Positions 20,164 to 31,097 of a stretch of DNA of 51,128 bases are shown piece after piece; within the stretch, counting starts at the first letter, position 1, and each line of letters starts with the position of its first letter. The notes under the pieces were generated by a model, which made no database searches, was not told the origin of the DNA, and was given only the letters and a program-made list of their open reading frames with translations. Location: contig JADNYV010000246.1 in assembly GCA_015501055.1 (NCBI GenBank), forward strand, positions 1 to 51,128, read 5' to 3'. Source of the stretch: Mucidula mucida. Taxonomy: Eukaryota; Basidiomycota; Agaricomycetes; Agaricales; Physalacriaceae. Made by a program: the position numbers and the translations under genes.

Positions 20164-22711
20164 TCAAACTTTGCCATAGACAGGCTGTCCGTCCATCGCT
20201 GTCATCAACACCTTCGTGTCAAGAATGTACTCGGGAGCAATGGTCATGATATCTTGAGAAAGGACCACGAAATCAGCACGTTTGCCAATCTCGAGAGAGC
20301 CAAGTGTCTCCTCTGTGAAGGAAGCATAGGCCGGATCGATGGTCATGCCTTGGGAAATATCAGCATTGTATCGAGCAAAGAATGGGAAAACCTGCCTCTC
20401 AAAGCTTCCTGTCTCGTCAAGCGTTGTTCGGGGAACCTGATATGTAAGAGGCATAAGAAGGGAGCAATACAGCCTGAATAGAAGGGTTCATACCAGCCGC
20501 CAGGACCGTGAGGAGAAGTTCCATCAGCGGACACACGAGTAATTGCGGCAAAGAAGCCTGCGAGTGGATTGACGCCTTCAACGGGGAAGTCCGAGCCCAG
20601 TGTGATCCTCCCGCCGTTGTCGAGAATACTTCGGAACGCATATAATCCTTTGATTCTTTCCGGGCCCTGCAAATTCATGTAAACCTACAGATACATCCCA
20701 TAGGCGCACCCCACTCACCAGGCGATCCTCAGCATACCACATATCGTCAGTCCTAAGTCACGTTTGAATGGAACTTAATCGACGGAACCAGTCAGGGTGA
20801 ACTTACGCATGCGTGGGTTGAATGCTCGCAATGACTTCAGCGAAAGTTCAGTCATTTCGCCTAGAAGCATTCACAGGAATGAACGTACCCCCAATTTTGC
20901 CAAATCGCTTCATGTCAGCCTCCGTCAGAATCTGAGCATGTTCGAGACGAGGTCGCAAAGCGGCGACGTCGACACCATCTAAAGCCTTTTCGAAAGCATC
21001 CAGAACGATGCCATTTGCACGGTCACCAATGGCATGAACATTCTAGACCCTTTGAAAAACTAGTACACAACAGGAAGTACACTGAACGTACCACTTGCCA
21101 ACCATCTATGAGGAACCTCGGAACGAACTTGTTGATGACTTCAGGGGATAGGCGCATGAACCCACTCGTAGAAGGGTTGTCCGCATAAGGCTCATATAGC
21201 TGGAAACTGTGTCAATCAGTATATCAACCAAAGCAGACGATACTCACCGCTGCACCACCGGTCCTAAGAGCACCTGGCATGACGAGTCAGAATGGAGAAT
21301 AAGGCTAGGATGAGTGTATCACCATCAGCGAACATCTTAACGCTGCGAGAGTGCAGTCTACCATTGCCGGCGTTCACAAGAGGTTCTACGATATCGCCCC
21401 AATATTCCTCGCTCTCATTGAAGAACCTCATCCCAAAGATGCGGAGCTAGAGGTCACGATGAGCGAAGAAGCAGACATCTGGAAATATTTCTCACAGGGA
21501 GTGTACCAGCATCAGCCAATCTGAAATGCAGTTATGAACGCCGTGAATGAAGATGAGGTAGATCAGAGGTTGTTCCATACCGGTTGAAGAAAGCTAGGGA
21601 CTCGGGTTTCAGAGCCGCGTCATGAATAGACGTCAAGCCGTGAGCCAATGCATCTCGGACGGTGATGGAGAATTTCTTAAGAAGGTCCTCGTCTGTAGGG
21701 TCAGGTATATGAATCAACTCCTGAGCATTATCTAGGAAAAGACCTAGGGAGAATTAGCCACCATAAAGTCTTATCTTCGTAGGTCTTACCACTAGGATTG
21801 TCGTTACTGTCTCTCATAATCACGCCACCTTCAACAGCATCGGGATAGGGCATGTTTGCTTCTAGAGCAGTCTTGGAGACCCAGATACCGTGTCCGTCCT
21901 TACTCTGAAGAACGACGGAGCGACCTTGAATGATAGAATTTTGTTCGAGATCATCCTTAGAGTAACATTATTCAGATGACACGAGTAACGAAGCAAAGGA
22001 CACACTGCGTTCGGCCAACGTCCTTCAGGCCAGATAGTGTGATCCCAACCCCATCCTTCCACAATTTTAGACTTGTTATTGTATAGGTCGGGATTGGCAA
22101 GAATGTAATCGCCGACAGACTTCACGACCTCTAAGCATGGATGAGCGACAGCACCGACAGAAATGTAGTTCTCACCCTTGATATTTCTACCATCTTCGAG
22201 AGGGATCAATTTACTGGCGCCATATTCAAGAATGTGCGCATGGGAGTCTTTTGTTTGCGTGTATGAAAGCACTGGTGTTCAAACTGAATCAAAGAACTAA
22301 CCAGTCATCCCAGGAACAATAGCAGATCCAGGTTTCGTGTAGAATACATCAAGAGATTGACTCTTCGCCCATCCTTGTTGAATATCGACTATAACACGTC
22401 AAGTCATACAACACATAGATGTGAATGATATACGCACCCAAGTCACCTACGTCGGTGATTTCTGAACCTTGGACAGCCAAGCATTGCACCCGTGAATTCG
22501 TGTCATCCACTAAATAAACGTTCTTGCCGTCGGGAGTACAAAGCACATATGACGTCGGAAGCTTGCGTGACGGATTGGAACGGATGCTGAATCCTATCAG
22601 AGCGAGGAGGATCGCCCCGAAGAAGACTACACCGCGTCCAGAGGAGGTGATAGCCCATTTGGGAGGCGCAGACTCGTCTGCCTCAGTTTTTTCCTTCTGA
22701 GGAACTGACAT
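20164..22711 (-). CDS. YtcJ-type amidohydrolase with N-terminal membrane anchor, 16 exons
   Basis: Exons: 22711-22438, 22388-22302, 22247-22176, 22130-22006, 21955-21790, 21743-21581, 21520-21496 (25 nt), 21446-21323, 21273-21248 (26 nt), 21199-21092, 21042-20889, 20834-20807 (28 nt), 20752-20719, 20666-20494, 20436-20396 and 20348-20164, giving 594 aa; all phases close. Residues ~27-45 form a membrane segment (GVVFFGAILLALIGF). Amidohydrolase-3 landmarks are the metal site DSHAHILEYG, WPEGRWPNA, GLTSIHDAAL, VHAIGDRANG, PRLEHAQIL, TLGSDFPVEGVNPL, RLTRQEALRGMTIDPAYASF and EIGKRADFVVL. Family members hydrolyse amide or cyclic C-N bonds with bound zinc; the substrate here is unknown. The exon 15-16 junction uses a GC donor (20395-20394). 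The 22175-22131 intron is 45 nt and in frame. Confidence 0.92.
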
Positions 22712-23205
22712 CTGGTTGTGAAAAGTGACGTTGGGAAAATCGGGGAGCCTCAGTCCAGTGTTTATGGAGTCAGTGGAGTATCCTGGAAAGCGTGTTTCCT
22801 GCGGGCCGATTCGGGAACGGACGACGTGTCTTTGTTTTTGCTAGGATTTTTGGAGAAGGAAGGGCCTGGTACTAGAAGGCGGGCCATGTCACTATAAGTA
22901 GGATTCCCGAAATTATTGTGTTAAGCGCTGGAAGCATGTGGGTCGGGCGCTTAACGTGCTTGGTAAGCTCACCCCAGATCTTGAAGTTTGTTTACCGACC
23001 TGATCCGTACTTAGTGTAGGCGTCAAAGAGGGGATGCGTTGTGATTCTACAGTAGTAATCCTTGTAGCGCAAACAGCGTAGTTAATATTAGAGAGTTTTT
23101 GAAGTCGAGGCTAAGTCAGGCACGGCTACTCTGATCCGCTGCCGCGATCGCGCGACGTGGGCGCAAAAACTTGGCCCTTCCCAGCCTTCCCATGGTCGAG
23201 TCCGA
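22712..23205. other. Divergent promoter region, 0.49 kb
   Basis: Separates the start codons of the amidohydrolase (minus) and the helicase-nuclease (plus). No clear TATA box or repeat is seen, and no open frame worth calling. Confidence 0.4.
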
Positions 23206-25328
23206 ATGATGGTCATGTTATTCCGGAGCCTGTCGATACCACAACTCTTCATTCGGCGGAAATGTCCTCTTCCCTTCCACAGGTGCATCTCAGTACAGAA
23301 GCCCCGGTCATTCACACCCTCCCTCGAGCAACGCGCGGTAGTCGACTGTCTCCGGACATCCAATGTCATTGTATCGTCAATTCCAGGTGCAGGTAAAACT
23401 GCCACGGCCGAAGCTGTTCTCCAAGCCAACCCTGATATTCCAGTCGCGGTTATCACCTATTCCAAGCGCCTCCAGATGGATACCCAGAAAAGACTAGCCG
23501 AGCACCCTCTCGCTGATGTCTATACATTCCACGGTCTCGCGTCCCGCTTCTTCGGGACCTTAGTCTACAACGACGCCATCTTGCGGAGCCTTCGCGATGA
23601 GAAATCAGTGCCGATTTGGCCCAACATGCCTCAATACATGTTGGTCATATTAGACGAGATTCAAGATCTGACGGATGATCTATATTGGTTGACCTGCACT
23701 TTCATATCAACCTTGACACGGACACAAGGTCGTGCACCCCGTCTTCTCGTCCTCGGTGACCCCAAGCAGGCCATTTATAACTTTCGTGGCGCTGACGAAC
23801 GCTACCTGGAACTATCCGCCTCCAATTTCGCCGCAGTTTCACCTTATGAGTGGCATAATCGCCGTCTCAGTACAAGTTTCCGGCTCTCCAGTAGCACCGC
23901 CCGTTTCGTGAACAATGCTTTCCTTGGGGGAGAGCAATACATTCAAGGTTCTCATGACGGTGCAAAACCAATCTACGTTCACGCCAATTTACGACAGGTC
24001 CACAAAGTCATCAGACTCCTGCTCCCACTTATCCGTAAATATGGACATGAAAACACTGCTATTCTAGCGCCGACAGTCCGAGGTAGCACCTACATGAAAT
24101 CGATTGTAAACGAATTACTCGACAAGCATCAAATTCCGTCAGCTCCTGCAACCGCAGATTACGGTCTCGATGAAGATGTCGTTCGGGGCAAACTCATTCC
24201 TTCCACCTACCATCAGTTCAAGGGTAGCGAGAGAGATCTCGTTATCGTCCTCGGTGTCGACTCCTCATACTTTCATTTCATGGGACGCGACCTCCACGAC
24301 AACCATTGCCCTAATGCCACATTTGTGGCGCTTACGCGAGCAAAGAAGCAGTTAGTTGTCTTACAGTCTCACGAATACCCTCCCATGCCCTTCGTCGATA
24401 TGGAGGCGGTGAGAAAGTATGGAGATTTTGTCAATCTCTTGCATTCCCACCCCAAACCACAATACGAACCTGGACGCCCCCTGCAGCTCGGACTTCTCCT
24501 ACCTTTGAAGGTTGCTGCTACGGACGCTCCCAGGCATGTCCGAGACGAGGATTTAGACCGCATCGTTAAAACGCACCTGACGATCATTCCAGTCACTTCG
24601 CCTCTTCCTCCTTCATCCTGCCTAGATGCCCCCGATAAAGTCTGTACGAACCCTAGGAAAAACTTGTGGGAACCCGTAAGCGATCTCAACGGGCTGGCAG
24701 TCACCGCGGATTTCGAGCTTTGGCTTACAGGACGTGTGACTGCAATAATCGAGCAAAAAGCAAAAACGTTCTGACGTCAGAGATCGTGCAGGACGAAACG
24801 CAACGAGCTATATGGTTCTCTAAAGAGGCGACATTTTACGAGAGCGTTAGCTCGGGCTACAAATCTCGTTACGCGCAAATGTCGGGCCACTCGTTTGATT
24901 GGCTCGCTCCGTATCTCAGGCCCGCCACGTTACGACTTGCAGAGCAGTTCTCCGAGTTTGACCTATCGCAGCTCAAAAAGAATTTACAAGTCGAGCTCCC
25001 ATGCGCCATGATATCGTTATGGTGATCAAAAGACGTGTTTGACAGGACGGGCAGACATCATTCACGAGAGAGGCAAAGATGACGCGACTATCTGGGAAAT
25101 CAAATTCGTCTCTGCGCTGACCTACGAACACGTCATCCAAGCAGTCATATACGGATATCTTTGGTCGATGAAGAGTAAACGGAAGACATCGTATTTCCCT
25201 CGAATCATGCTCTACAACGTCAGGAATAACGAGAATGGGAAATTTTGACAACACGGGAAGGGGCATGGAAGGTCATCGTTGAGGCGCTTACAGCTAAATA
25301 CACATCGGCAGGGGAAATCCTCGCATGA
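23206..25328 (+). pseudogene. SF1 (UvrD-like) helicase fused to PD-(D/E)XK-like nuclease, three one-base indels
   Basis: Helicase motifs appear in order: FTPSLEQRAVVDCL, Walker A SSIPGAGKTATAEA, Walker B LVILDEIQDL, GDPKQAIYNFRGADER, TSFRLSSSTARF, YHQFKGSERDLVIVLG and FVALTRAKKQLVVL. A C-terminal domain follows: GRADIIHERG...TIWEIKFVSALTYEHV...QAVIYGYLW, with the D and ExK of a PD-(D/E)XK nuclease. The frame breaks three times: one base missing in the A run at 24762-24766, one extra base near 25010 and one missing near 25234. With these corrected, 2124 nt or 707 codons remain open to the TGA at 25326-25328, ending TAKYTSAGEILA. There are no introns. It may be a young pseudogene or carry assembly errors. 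The layout recalls helicase-nuclease DNA-end processing enzymes (inference). The ATG at 23206 is the first in frame; the leader is arginine-rich. Confidence 0.8.
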
Positions 25329-25444
25329 AGCCTTTCTTACACAGTGTGCGACGGTCAGGGAGGAAGCTGAGTCTTTGGTAGCTCAACTATAGATACGATA
25401 GAAGTTTAATAGCATTAATATGTCAGCAGGAGGAAGAAGAGTAT

Positions 25445-27046
25445 CTATCCGTCTGCGAGAGCCCACATGTAGTACACGGCTGGTATAGATTGAGGAATAG
25501 AAGTGAGCATGTGCAAGGATCCACTCACCAAGACTTCGATATGGCTTCCACGATTCTGTGAGGTTTTCCATCTCGGAAGGTGTCAATAAAGCACCTCTGT
25601 GATACGTTCAGTGGCTGATATATCTAGAAATGACTTTTTTACTTGATCTTCTTCTTCGTGTCCAGTCTACTCTTCATAGAACCCGCTGTCAAACCAGGCG
25701 GTAGAGGTGGCGGCACGAAATCCGTATCTTGTGTCATCCTCAACGTCTTATTGATGGATGGTGTAAAGTGAGGCGGCATAACGCTAGGAAGCTCCTCCGT
25801 CGATCGTTTCGGAGTAGAAGGAACAGCAGGCGCCATAGATGATGCATCGGGGGTGGTTGCCCGTTCTGTCACATTTACGGTGGCATCTTGAGTATCAGTG
25901 GCCTCCTGCGAGTCCTCTCCCCCAGTGACTTTGTCGGCCTGGAGAGCGTAATCGTAATCTGGTGAATGGAGGGAGAGGAACCACCGTAAGACTCCTCGCT
26001 GCACCCCCAGGTCACCGACTGGCATAATGTTTGGACGCCGAAGTGTGAAGATAGCGAACATATCGACTATGAATGAGGTCAGAAGGAGTCACGGCCAAGT
26101 GGATTGCTTACTCGTCCATTTGCCTATCCCTTTGACAGCGATTAGCATTTCAGCTAATTCCTCGTCGGTCGCATTGATCAGTTTATCTGTGGTGAGACGA
26201 CCATCCGCGAATCTACTAGCAAGGTCGAGAACTTGAAGTGTCAATAATCAAACATACGTTTCCACGAAAATGGTTTACTGTATTCTCCTTTTCGACCGCT
26301 CAAGCCAGCAGTACGAAGGACTGATGGATCTGTTGCAGCGACTTGAGCGGGACTGGGGAAAAAAGCAGTATGGCTTTTGTCACTTTCGAGGATATATCAG
26401 ACAACATGGAAATGCTTGTCATTTGCGTTGACTAACTTGTACTCATTCACATCCTCAGGCAACGAAGGATCGTACAAGCGCTTGAACTTGTGATTGATTG
26501 ACTTGGCCGCCTTCCAGGATATTTGCTGTCCGCTGAAAATAATGCAGGCTCATGAGACAGTGAGCATAAGGATACAGACGCGTCCTTCTTACATTATAGA
26601 CGTCGCCAATGACCTAGACGACAGTCAAATTCGCCATTAAAGGACCTTCAACATACGGACCTAAATGGATGAACCTGCTCCAAGACCTCGAACGGAGTGC
26701 ACTTCATTCTTTGAAATAGGTCCTCAAATCTTGGATCGACAGATATAAGATGCGCTTTCGCTTCTTCGAACGAGAAGGACAGTTTCGCCGGGATCAGCTT
26801 TGGAGGCTCTTCAGAGTCCAACACAGGCGGAATCACGGGCAACATTATTGGCGCGCTTTCGCTGGTCTTTGCTTTTTTGGTCTTGTTTTCCCTGGACGCA
26901 GGTGCCTTGCGCTTGGTTGTAGAAGGCGGCGCGCTGTCACCTACATTGTTTGGGGTCTTCACGGAGGCAGCGGCGGACGCAAGGCGTTGAGAAGAACGAG
27001 TGCCAGTAGCCATCATTCGAACGAGATGATGAGAGTACCTCAGCAT
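25445..27046 (-). CDS. MAG1: DNA-3-methyladenine glycosylase (HhH-GPD, Mag1/AlkA type), 8 exons
   Basis: Exons: 27046-26661, 26613-26593 (21 nt), 26532-26437, 26373-26279, 26231-26112, 26066-25643, 25596-25529 and 25479-25445, giving 414 aa. A start at 27013 (MMATGTRSS) would give 403 aa. After a basic disordered head (TTKRKAPASRENKTKKAK) the glycosylase fold shows DPRFEDLFQRMKCTPFEVLE, SLATSIIGQQISWKAAKSI, RTAGLSGRKGEY, the helix-hairpin-helix EMLIAVKGIGKWTIDMF and the catalytic Asp in MPVGDLGVQRG, closing with WKPYRSLAVYYMWAL. It removes alkylated bases in base excision repair. A ~110-aa charged, Thr/Pro-rich insert (ATDTQDATVNVTERATTP...DTKKKIKGALLTPSE) splits the last helices, unlike yeast Mag1. 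The exon 4 acceptor is ambiguous by one site. Confidence 0.92.
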
Positions 27047-27290
27047 TCAATATGAGAGCATGACAGGAATCCTTTTAACTGCGGCTCCGAGGAACTGCTT
27101 ATTAACGGTCAAGATACTCGCGGCGTCGGGCGGCGCCGTACGAGATGACCTCGTGATCACGCGCTAAGTCTGAAGTTGTTGAAGCGATATTTGGATTCAA
27201 ATCGTAGCAATGAAGGTATAAGGATATTCGTACATGTCTACTAATTAGTGACTCTTTCACCATGGACTAGGTGTACAAAGCGAAATACGC

Positions 27291-29483
27291 TCAAGACTTG
27301 TTGTTATCTTCGTAAACAGAGGGTACTTTCGAGCCAACGCGGTGTTCAGCATCACCGCCAAGACCCCACCTCATCGCCTCGCTTTCAATCTCGCTCGAGC
27401 TCAACTTGGGCATCTCAGCCCCAACTTTGACATACCACTCCTTCGTTGAGTATGCCTTGGCGAAAATGACATCGATTTCCTCCAGAGTGCGGCCTTTGGT
27501 CTCAACGTAGAAGAGCCAGATGAAAGGGAAGAAGCACAGGTTGACGATTCCAAAGAAAAGGAACGTTCCGAAACCACCAAGACTGTAAAACGAGAGTAAG
27601 CTCTGGAATTCAATACCATGATATTGAGCACCTGTCCAGCATAGGGGGCGTCCACATAACGACAGCAAAGTTCCACAGCCAGTTGGTCATTGTTGAGATA
27701 GCGTTGGCGTTGGTCCGAATAGCGTTAGGGTTGATCTCGGCAGGTAAGAGCCAAGGCAGTTCAAGCCAAGTGCTGAACGGTCTATCAGTGTCAATGAAGT
27801 TAGTTGGGTATCATCCGACTTGCCATCCGAACGCCATCAGGAAAAGGAAGAGGCCAACAACAGCTCCGTAAGTGGCGTGATCTGCCTTGTCGTTATGTAC
27901 ATTGTACGGGATTAAGCAGAAAGAAGCCAGAAACTGAAACGAAGTTGTCAGATTGCGATATTTCGAAAACCAGCAGTTGCGCTCACCATGGACAATGCTT
28001 GCCCCGCTGTACCCCACAAGAACATCTTGCGACGCCCAAGGCTTTCAATCATCGGGTATGAAGCGAACGCAGATAGCGCGTAAACAGTGGAGTTTACACC
28101 GCCCAGGATAAGGGCAAGTCGACGGTCAAGCCCGATGTACGTCTCGAATATGACGGGCGCGAAGTAAATAACCGCATTGCACCCTCCTATAGCATCTTGT
28201 TGAATGTGTACGTTTTGCGATATTGTTGCACTCACCGATTTGTTGGAACAGTTGACTGGATGCCCCGATGAGAGTGCGTCTGAAATGCTGCGAGGGTCCA
28301 GAGGTGAAGACATGCTTGATCTGTAGCTCTCCAACATATTCCAAAGCTTCGACGATGATACGCTTCTCCTGCTGCGTCTCCTCAGAGTCGACAGTCTGCG
28401 CTGAGAGTGCAGCGACGACATGTTCACCCTCGAGGTGTTGACCGGTCGAAAGAAGGTAACGAGGGGATTCCGGTAGTCGAGACACTCCCGCAATCAGAAG
28501 TACGGCGAAAATAATCTGTAGTCCAATAGGGAGACGCCATGACAGAGACGTATCGATGTACGACAAGCCAAAATCGATCCAGTAGGCAATGACTGAGGGA
28601 AATCATTGAGGAATGTACATCTCAATTGCCAGGTGACCTACCTGTCCCGGTCGCGATCATGCTCGCCTCGATGCAAATATGCAGACCTCGATTGTGAGCT
28701 TTTGAACATTCTGCTTGCCAACTAGGAATCGTAGCCGTGTTGAGCCCTAAATATTCATATGATGGGTGTTAAGTACACAAGTTCAGCACTTTCGACTTAC
28801 CATTGCCGAAACCAGTGACAATTCGTCCAATAACGAACTGGTGACCAGCTTTATGACTGATTAAAGGAGATAAATACCCCGTTGCGGGAGAAGACGAGGA
28901 GACTTCGTACCCAGGCATGGCAGTGATTTGAATGATAGCACCGATGCAAACCCAGAAGCCACCTGCGTGGACAGTAAATCATACGACTGGATCCAAGCAT
29001 AAGCGACGTACCAATCATAATGTTCCGTCTGCGTCCAATCTTGTTCCCCCAGACGAGGGCGAAAATCGCTCCGAAAAGACAGCCGATCTCGTAAATAGCC
29101 GTGTAAAAGGCCTGCATGGTCGATGAATGTTTTGACCCAGTGAGCTCCGGGTCCAAATCCGGGAACACACGGTAGAACTGCTTTGCAGAGATGATTCCAG
29201 ACATCTTTAGCGGGACTCCGTTCAGCAAGGTTGATCACGAAGACATGGCCAATACTCACGACGCCTTGATCATACCCAAAGAGTAAGAAGCCTAGAGGAA
29301 GGTGAGATATAGAATACTTGACTAGAAATAGTACCCACCCAGAGTCGCAGTTATCGTGATGGCATTGAGAAGACGCTCTCCAGTGAAGCCCATGTAATGA
29401 GGAATGCCATCCTTGATGGTGGCACGGACTGAAGCAGTGTCCCTCCCTTTCAGAATGGACTTTTCGTCTGGGGTATCAGTCAT
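27291..29483 (-). CDS. MFS sugar transporter (hexose/lactose-permease type), 11 exons
   Basis: Exons: 29483-29339, 29291-29260, 29204-29012, 28962-28911, 28856-28801, 28746-28642, 28592-28236, 28186-27987, 27933-27833, 27781-27632 and 27582-27291, giving ~560 aa. Sugar-porter signatures are GFLLFGYDQGVMSGIIS, NKIGRRRNIMIG, FVIGRIVTGFGNG, WRLPIGLQIIFAV, RLPESPRYLL, QQIGGCNAVIYFAP, SLGRRKMFLWG, PWLLPAEINPNAIRT and FYVETKGRTLEEIDVIF. These predict 12 membrane helices and proton-linked sugar import at the plasma membrane. The intron 28910-28857 is 54 nt and in frame. The junction near 27.8 kb is uncertain: a GTTCGG donor (27832) closes the phase but drops the open residues FGWQ, while a GTCGGA donor (27819) keeps them but shifts the frame by one base. 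Confidence 0.88.
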
Positions 29484-30327
29484 GATGGAAACAAGAGCCG
29501 ATCGACGTGTATGAATGAGCTTCAAGTTCTCGCGTCGCAGGGAACTGACAAGCGGGGGTGGGGAAAGGAGGAGGACGGAATCCGGGGAATAACGACATGG
29601 CTTCTTCCTTTTATACGCATTTCAAATTTCCAGATCCGAAAGAGAAGGAAGGGGACGCAGAAGCGCATGGAGAAAGAAGATATTTTTACCCGGTCCGCCA
29701 AGCCGAAGTAGGTACCAGCGTACCGACGACGCATAGCTCGACGTCGGGATGACAGCTACGCGGCGAGTCCCGCGAAAATTCCAATTCCTGGCTTCAACAG
29801 GACTTCCTAGACACCCATAACATATGCCCTGCTCGCTCTCTACGCCTTGTAAAGTGAAGATTGTGTCGAAACATTTGAAAAAACTGGGATAATCAACAGA
29901 TCTCTATATGGCGTCTTCCTCGGGAGATACGCGAAGTTGGTCGCCCAATATCGGAGCCTTGGAGCTCCTTGGTGATTCAGTTTGATATGTAGACAGTCGA
30001 ACAGTTGAAGTGAACGTGTGGAGACACCACAGCGGGAAAGTTCTCTGGCGACCGGCCCTTCACAAGTTACCTAAAGAGACTTGAAAACACTGGAGATTCA
30101 TTCGAATTACATACAGCGCCTCAGCGGGATACGCATAAACCGAGCTGCCGAGTATCTGATGAGGAATGTAAACGTCTTGATGGAGGAAAGCAGATGGCTG
30201 CGGGCTCAATACGGTAATGAATCATGATGCCTTTTTAAGCCAGAACTGGAGGGAAGACGTCATCCCTCTCACCACCATCATCTCTACTATCCTTCGTAGA
30301 TCCAGACTACCCACGACTTATCGCAGC
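29484..30327. other. Divergent promoter region, 0.84 kb
   Basis: Lies between the MFS transporter start (minus) and the I9 inhibitor start (plus). Two mirror open frames around 29511-29752 are purine-rich low complexity (GGAAAGGAGGAGG, GAGAAGGAAGGGGACG) and not coding-like. CTTTTTAAG at 30232-30240 lies about 90 bp ahead of the inhibitor ATG and may be a TATA-type element. Confidence 0.35.
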
Positions 30328-30756
30328 ATGTCTACCGATAGTAAGAATACTCGTCTTCATATCTACTCTGGCTAATGTGATGCAGAGGTCATCATCATGT
30401 TCAAGGACGGTGTCTCCCAGGACCAGATTAAGGAGTACATCTCTCAGATCAACAACGGAGGTTTGTCTGGTTCATCATTCGGGTGAACAATTACTGATAG
30501 TTTACGTTCATTCAGGCGGAGAAGTCACGCAGTCCTATGGAGCTCTTATTCCAGTGCGCCATTCGGCTCCTGCACACCTCGTAACTTAATATTGATAGGG
30601 TTTCGCGGCCAAAGTCACCCCAGACCAACTCAGTAGCTTCCAGTCGTTGTCAGGAGATATCATCGCATCCATTGGTCGGTCTCACCTTGTAAGGCATAGC
30701 GCCGCTCAAACTTACTATCGCGAACAGAACCCGACACTACCGTCACGATCCAGTAA
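30328..30756 (+). CDS. Proteinase inhibitor I9 (subtilisin-propeptide-like), 5 exons
   Basis: Exons: 30328-30340 (13 nt), 30386-30460, 30516-30553, 30599-30674 and 30728-30756, giving 76 aa; every phase closes. The joined protein opens MSTDKVIIMFKDGVSQDQI, continues INNGGGEVTQSYGALIPGFA and ends SGDIIASIEPDTTVTIQ. Length, the KVIIxFKD start, the GGxVTxxYG turn and the IEPDxxV end match inhibitor family I9, including the Pleurotus proteinase A inhibitors that fold like a free subtilisin propeptide and block or chaperone serine proteases. No signal peptide, so it is intracellular. No single exon exceeds 76 nt, so a simple frame search misses it. Its target is probably a vacuolar or cytosolic subtilase (inference). 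Confidence 0.92.
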
Positions 30757-31097
30757 TCATATCTTGGCGAACTATCAGATTGCTTGTACATCTGCTGTCA
30801 TCTAAGATCAATTCGTTGTTGTAAATGTAATAGTTATATCTTATCCAAGTAGCATTTCAGCGGTTTTGGAAGCGATTCGTACGTCCATGAAGAACTAGAA
30901 CAACAGGTACGACCGTCCACCTCGCAGAATCAAAAGCATTAGGAGGACATTGGGTCACTCTTCCAAGCAAGTATCTTTAGGTTTAATATACGTCTCCCGC
31001 TAGACCGCTTCGACCTATTCTGTATGTACGGTTTCTCTTCCAAATACGAGAAAAGTCGACGAGTATCTCTTCGACGCGCGGCTCACGCAGATTTTAG
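30757..31097. other. Convergent intergenic region
   Basis: Between the 3' ends of the I9 inhibitor (plus) and the TDT transporter (minus). No coding signal or repeat recognised. Confidence 0.35.

Noticed and set aside
24750..24775. Programmed -1 ribosomal frameshift in the helicase-nuclease
   Set aside because: The GCA AAA ACG context is not an X XXY YYZ slippery heptamer in the zero frame, no strong downstream structure is evident, and two further indels follow that cannot be explained this way.
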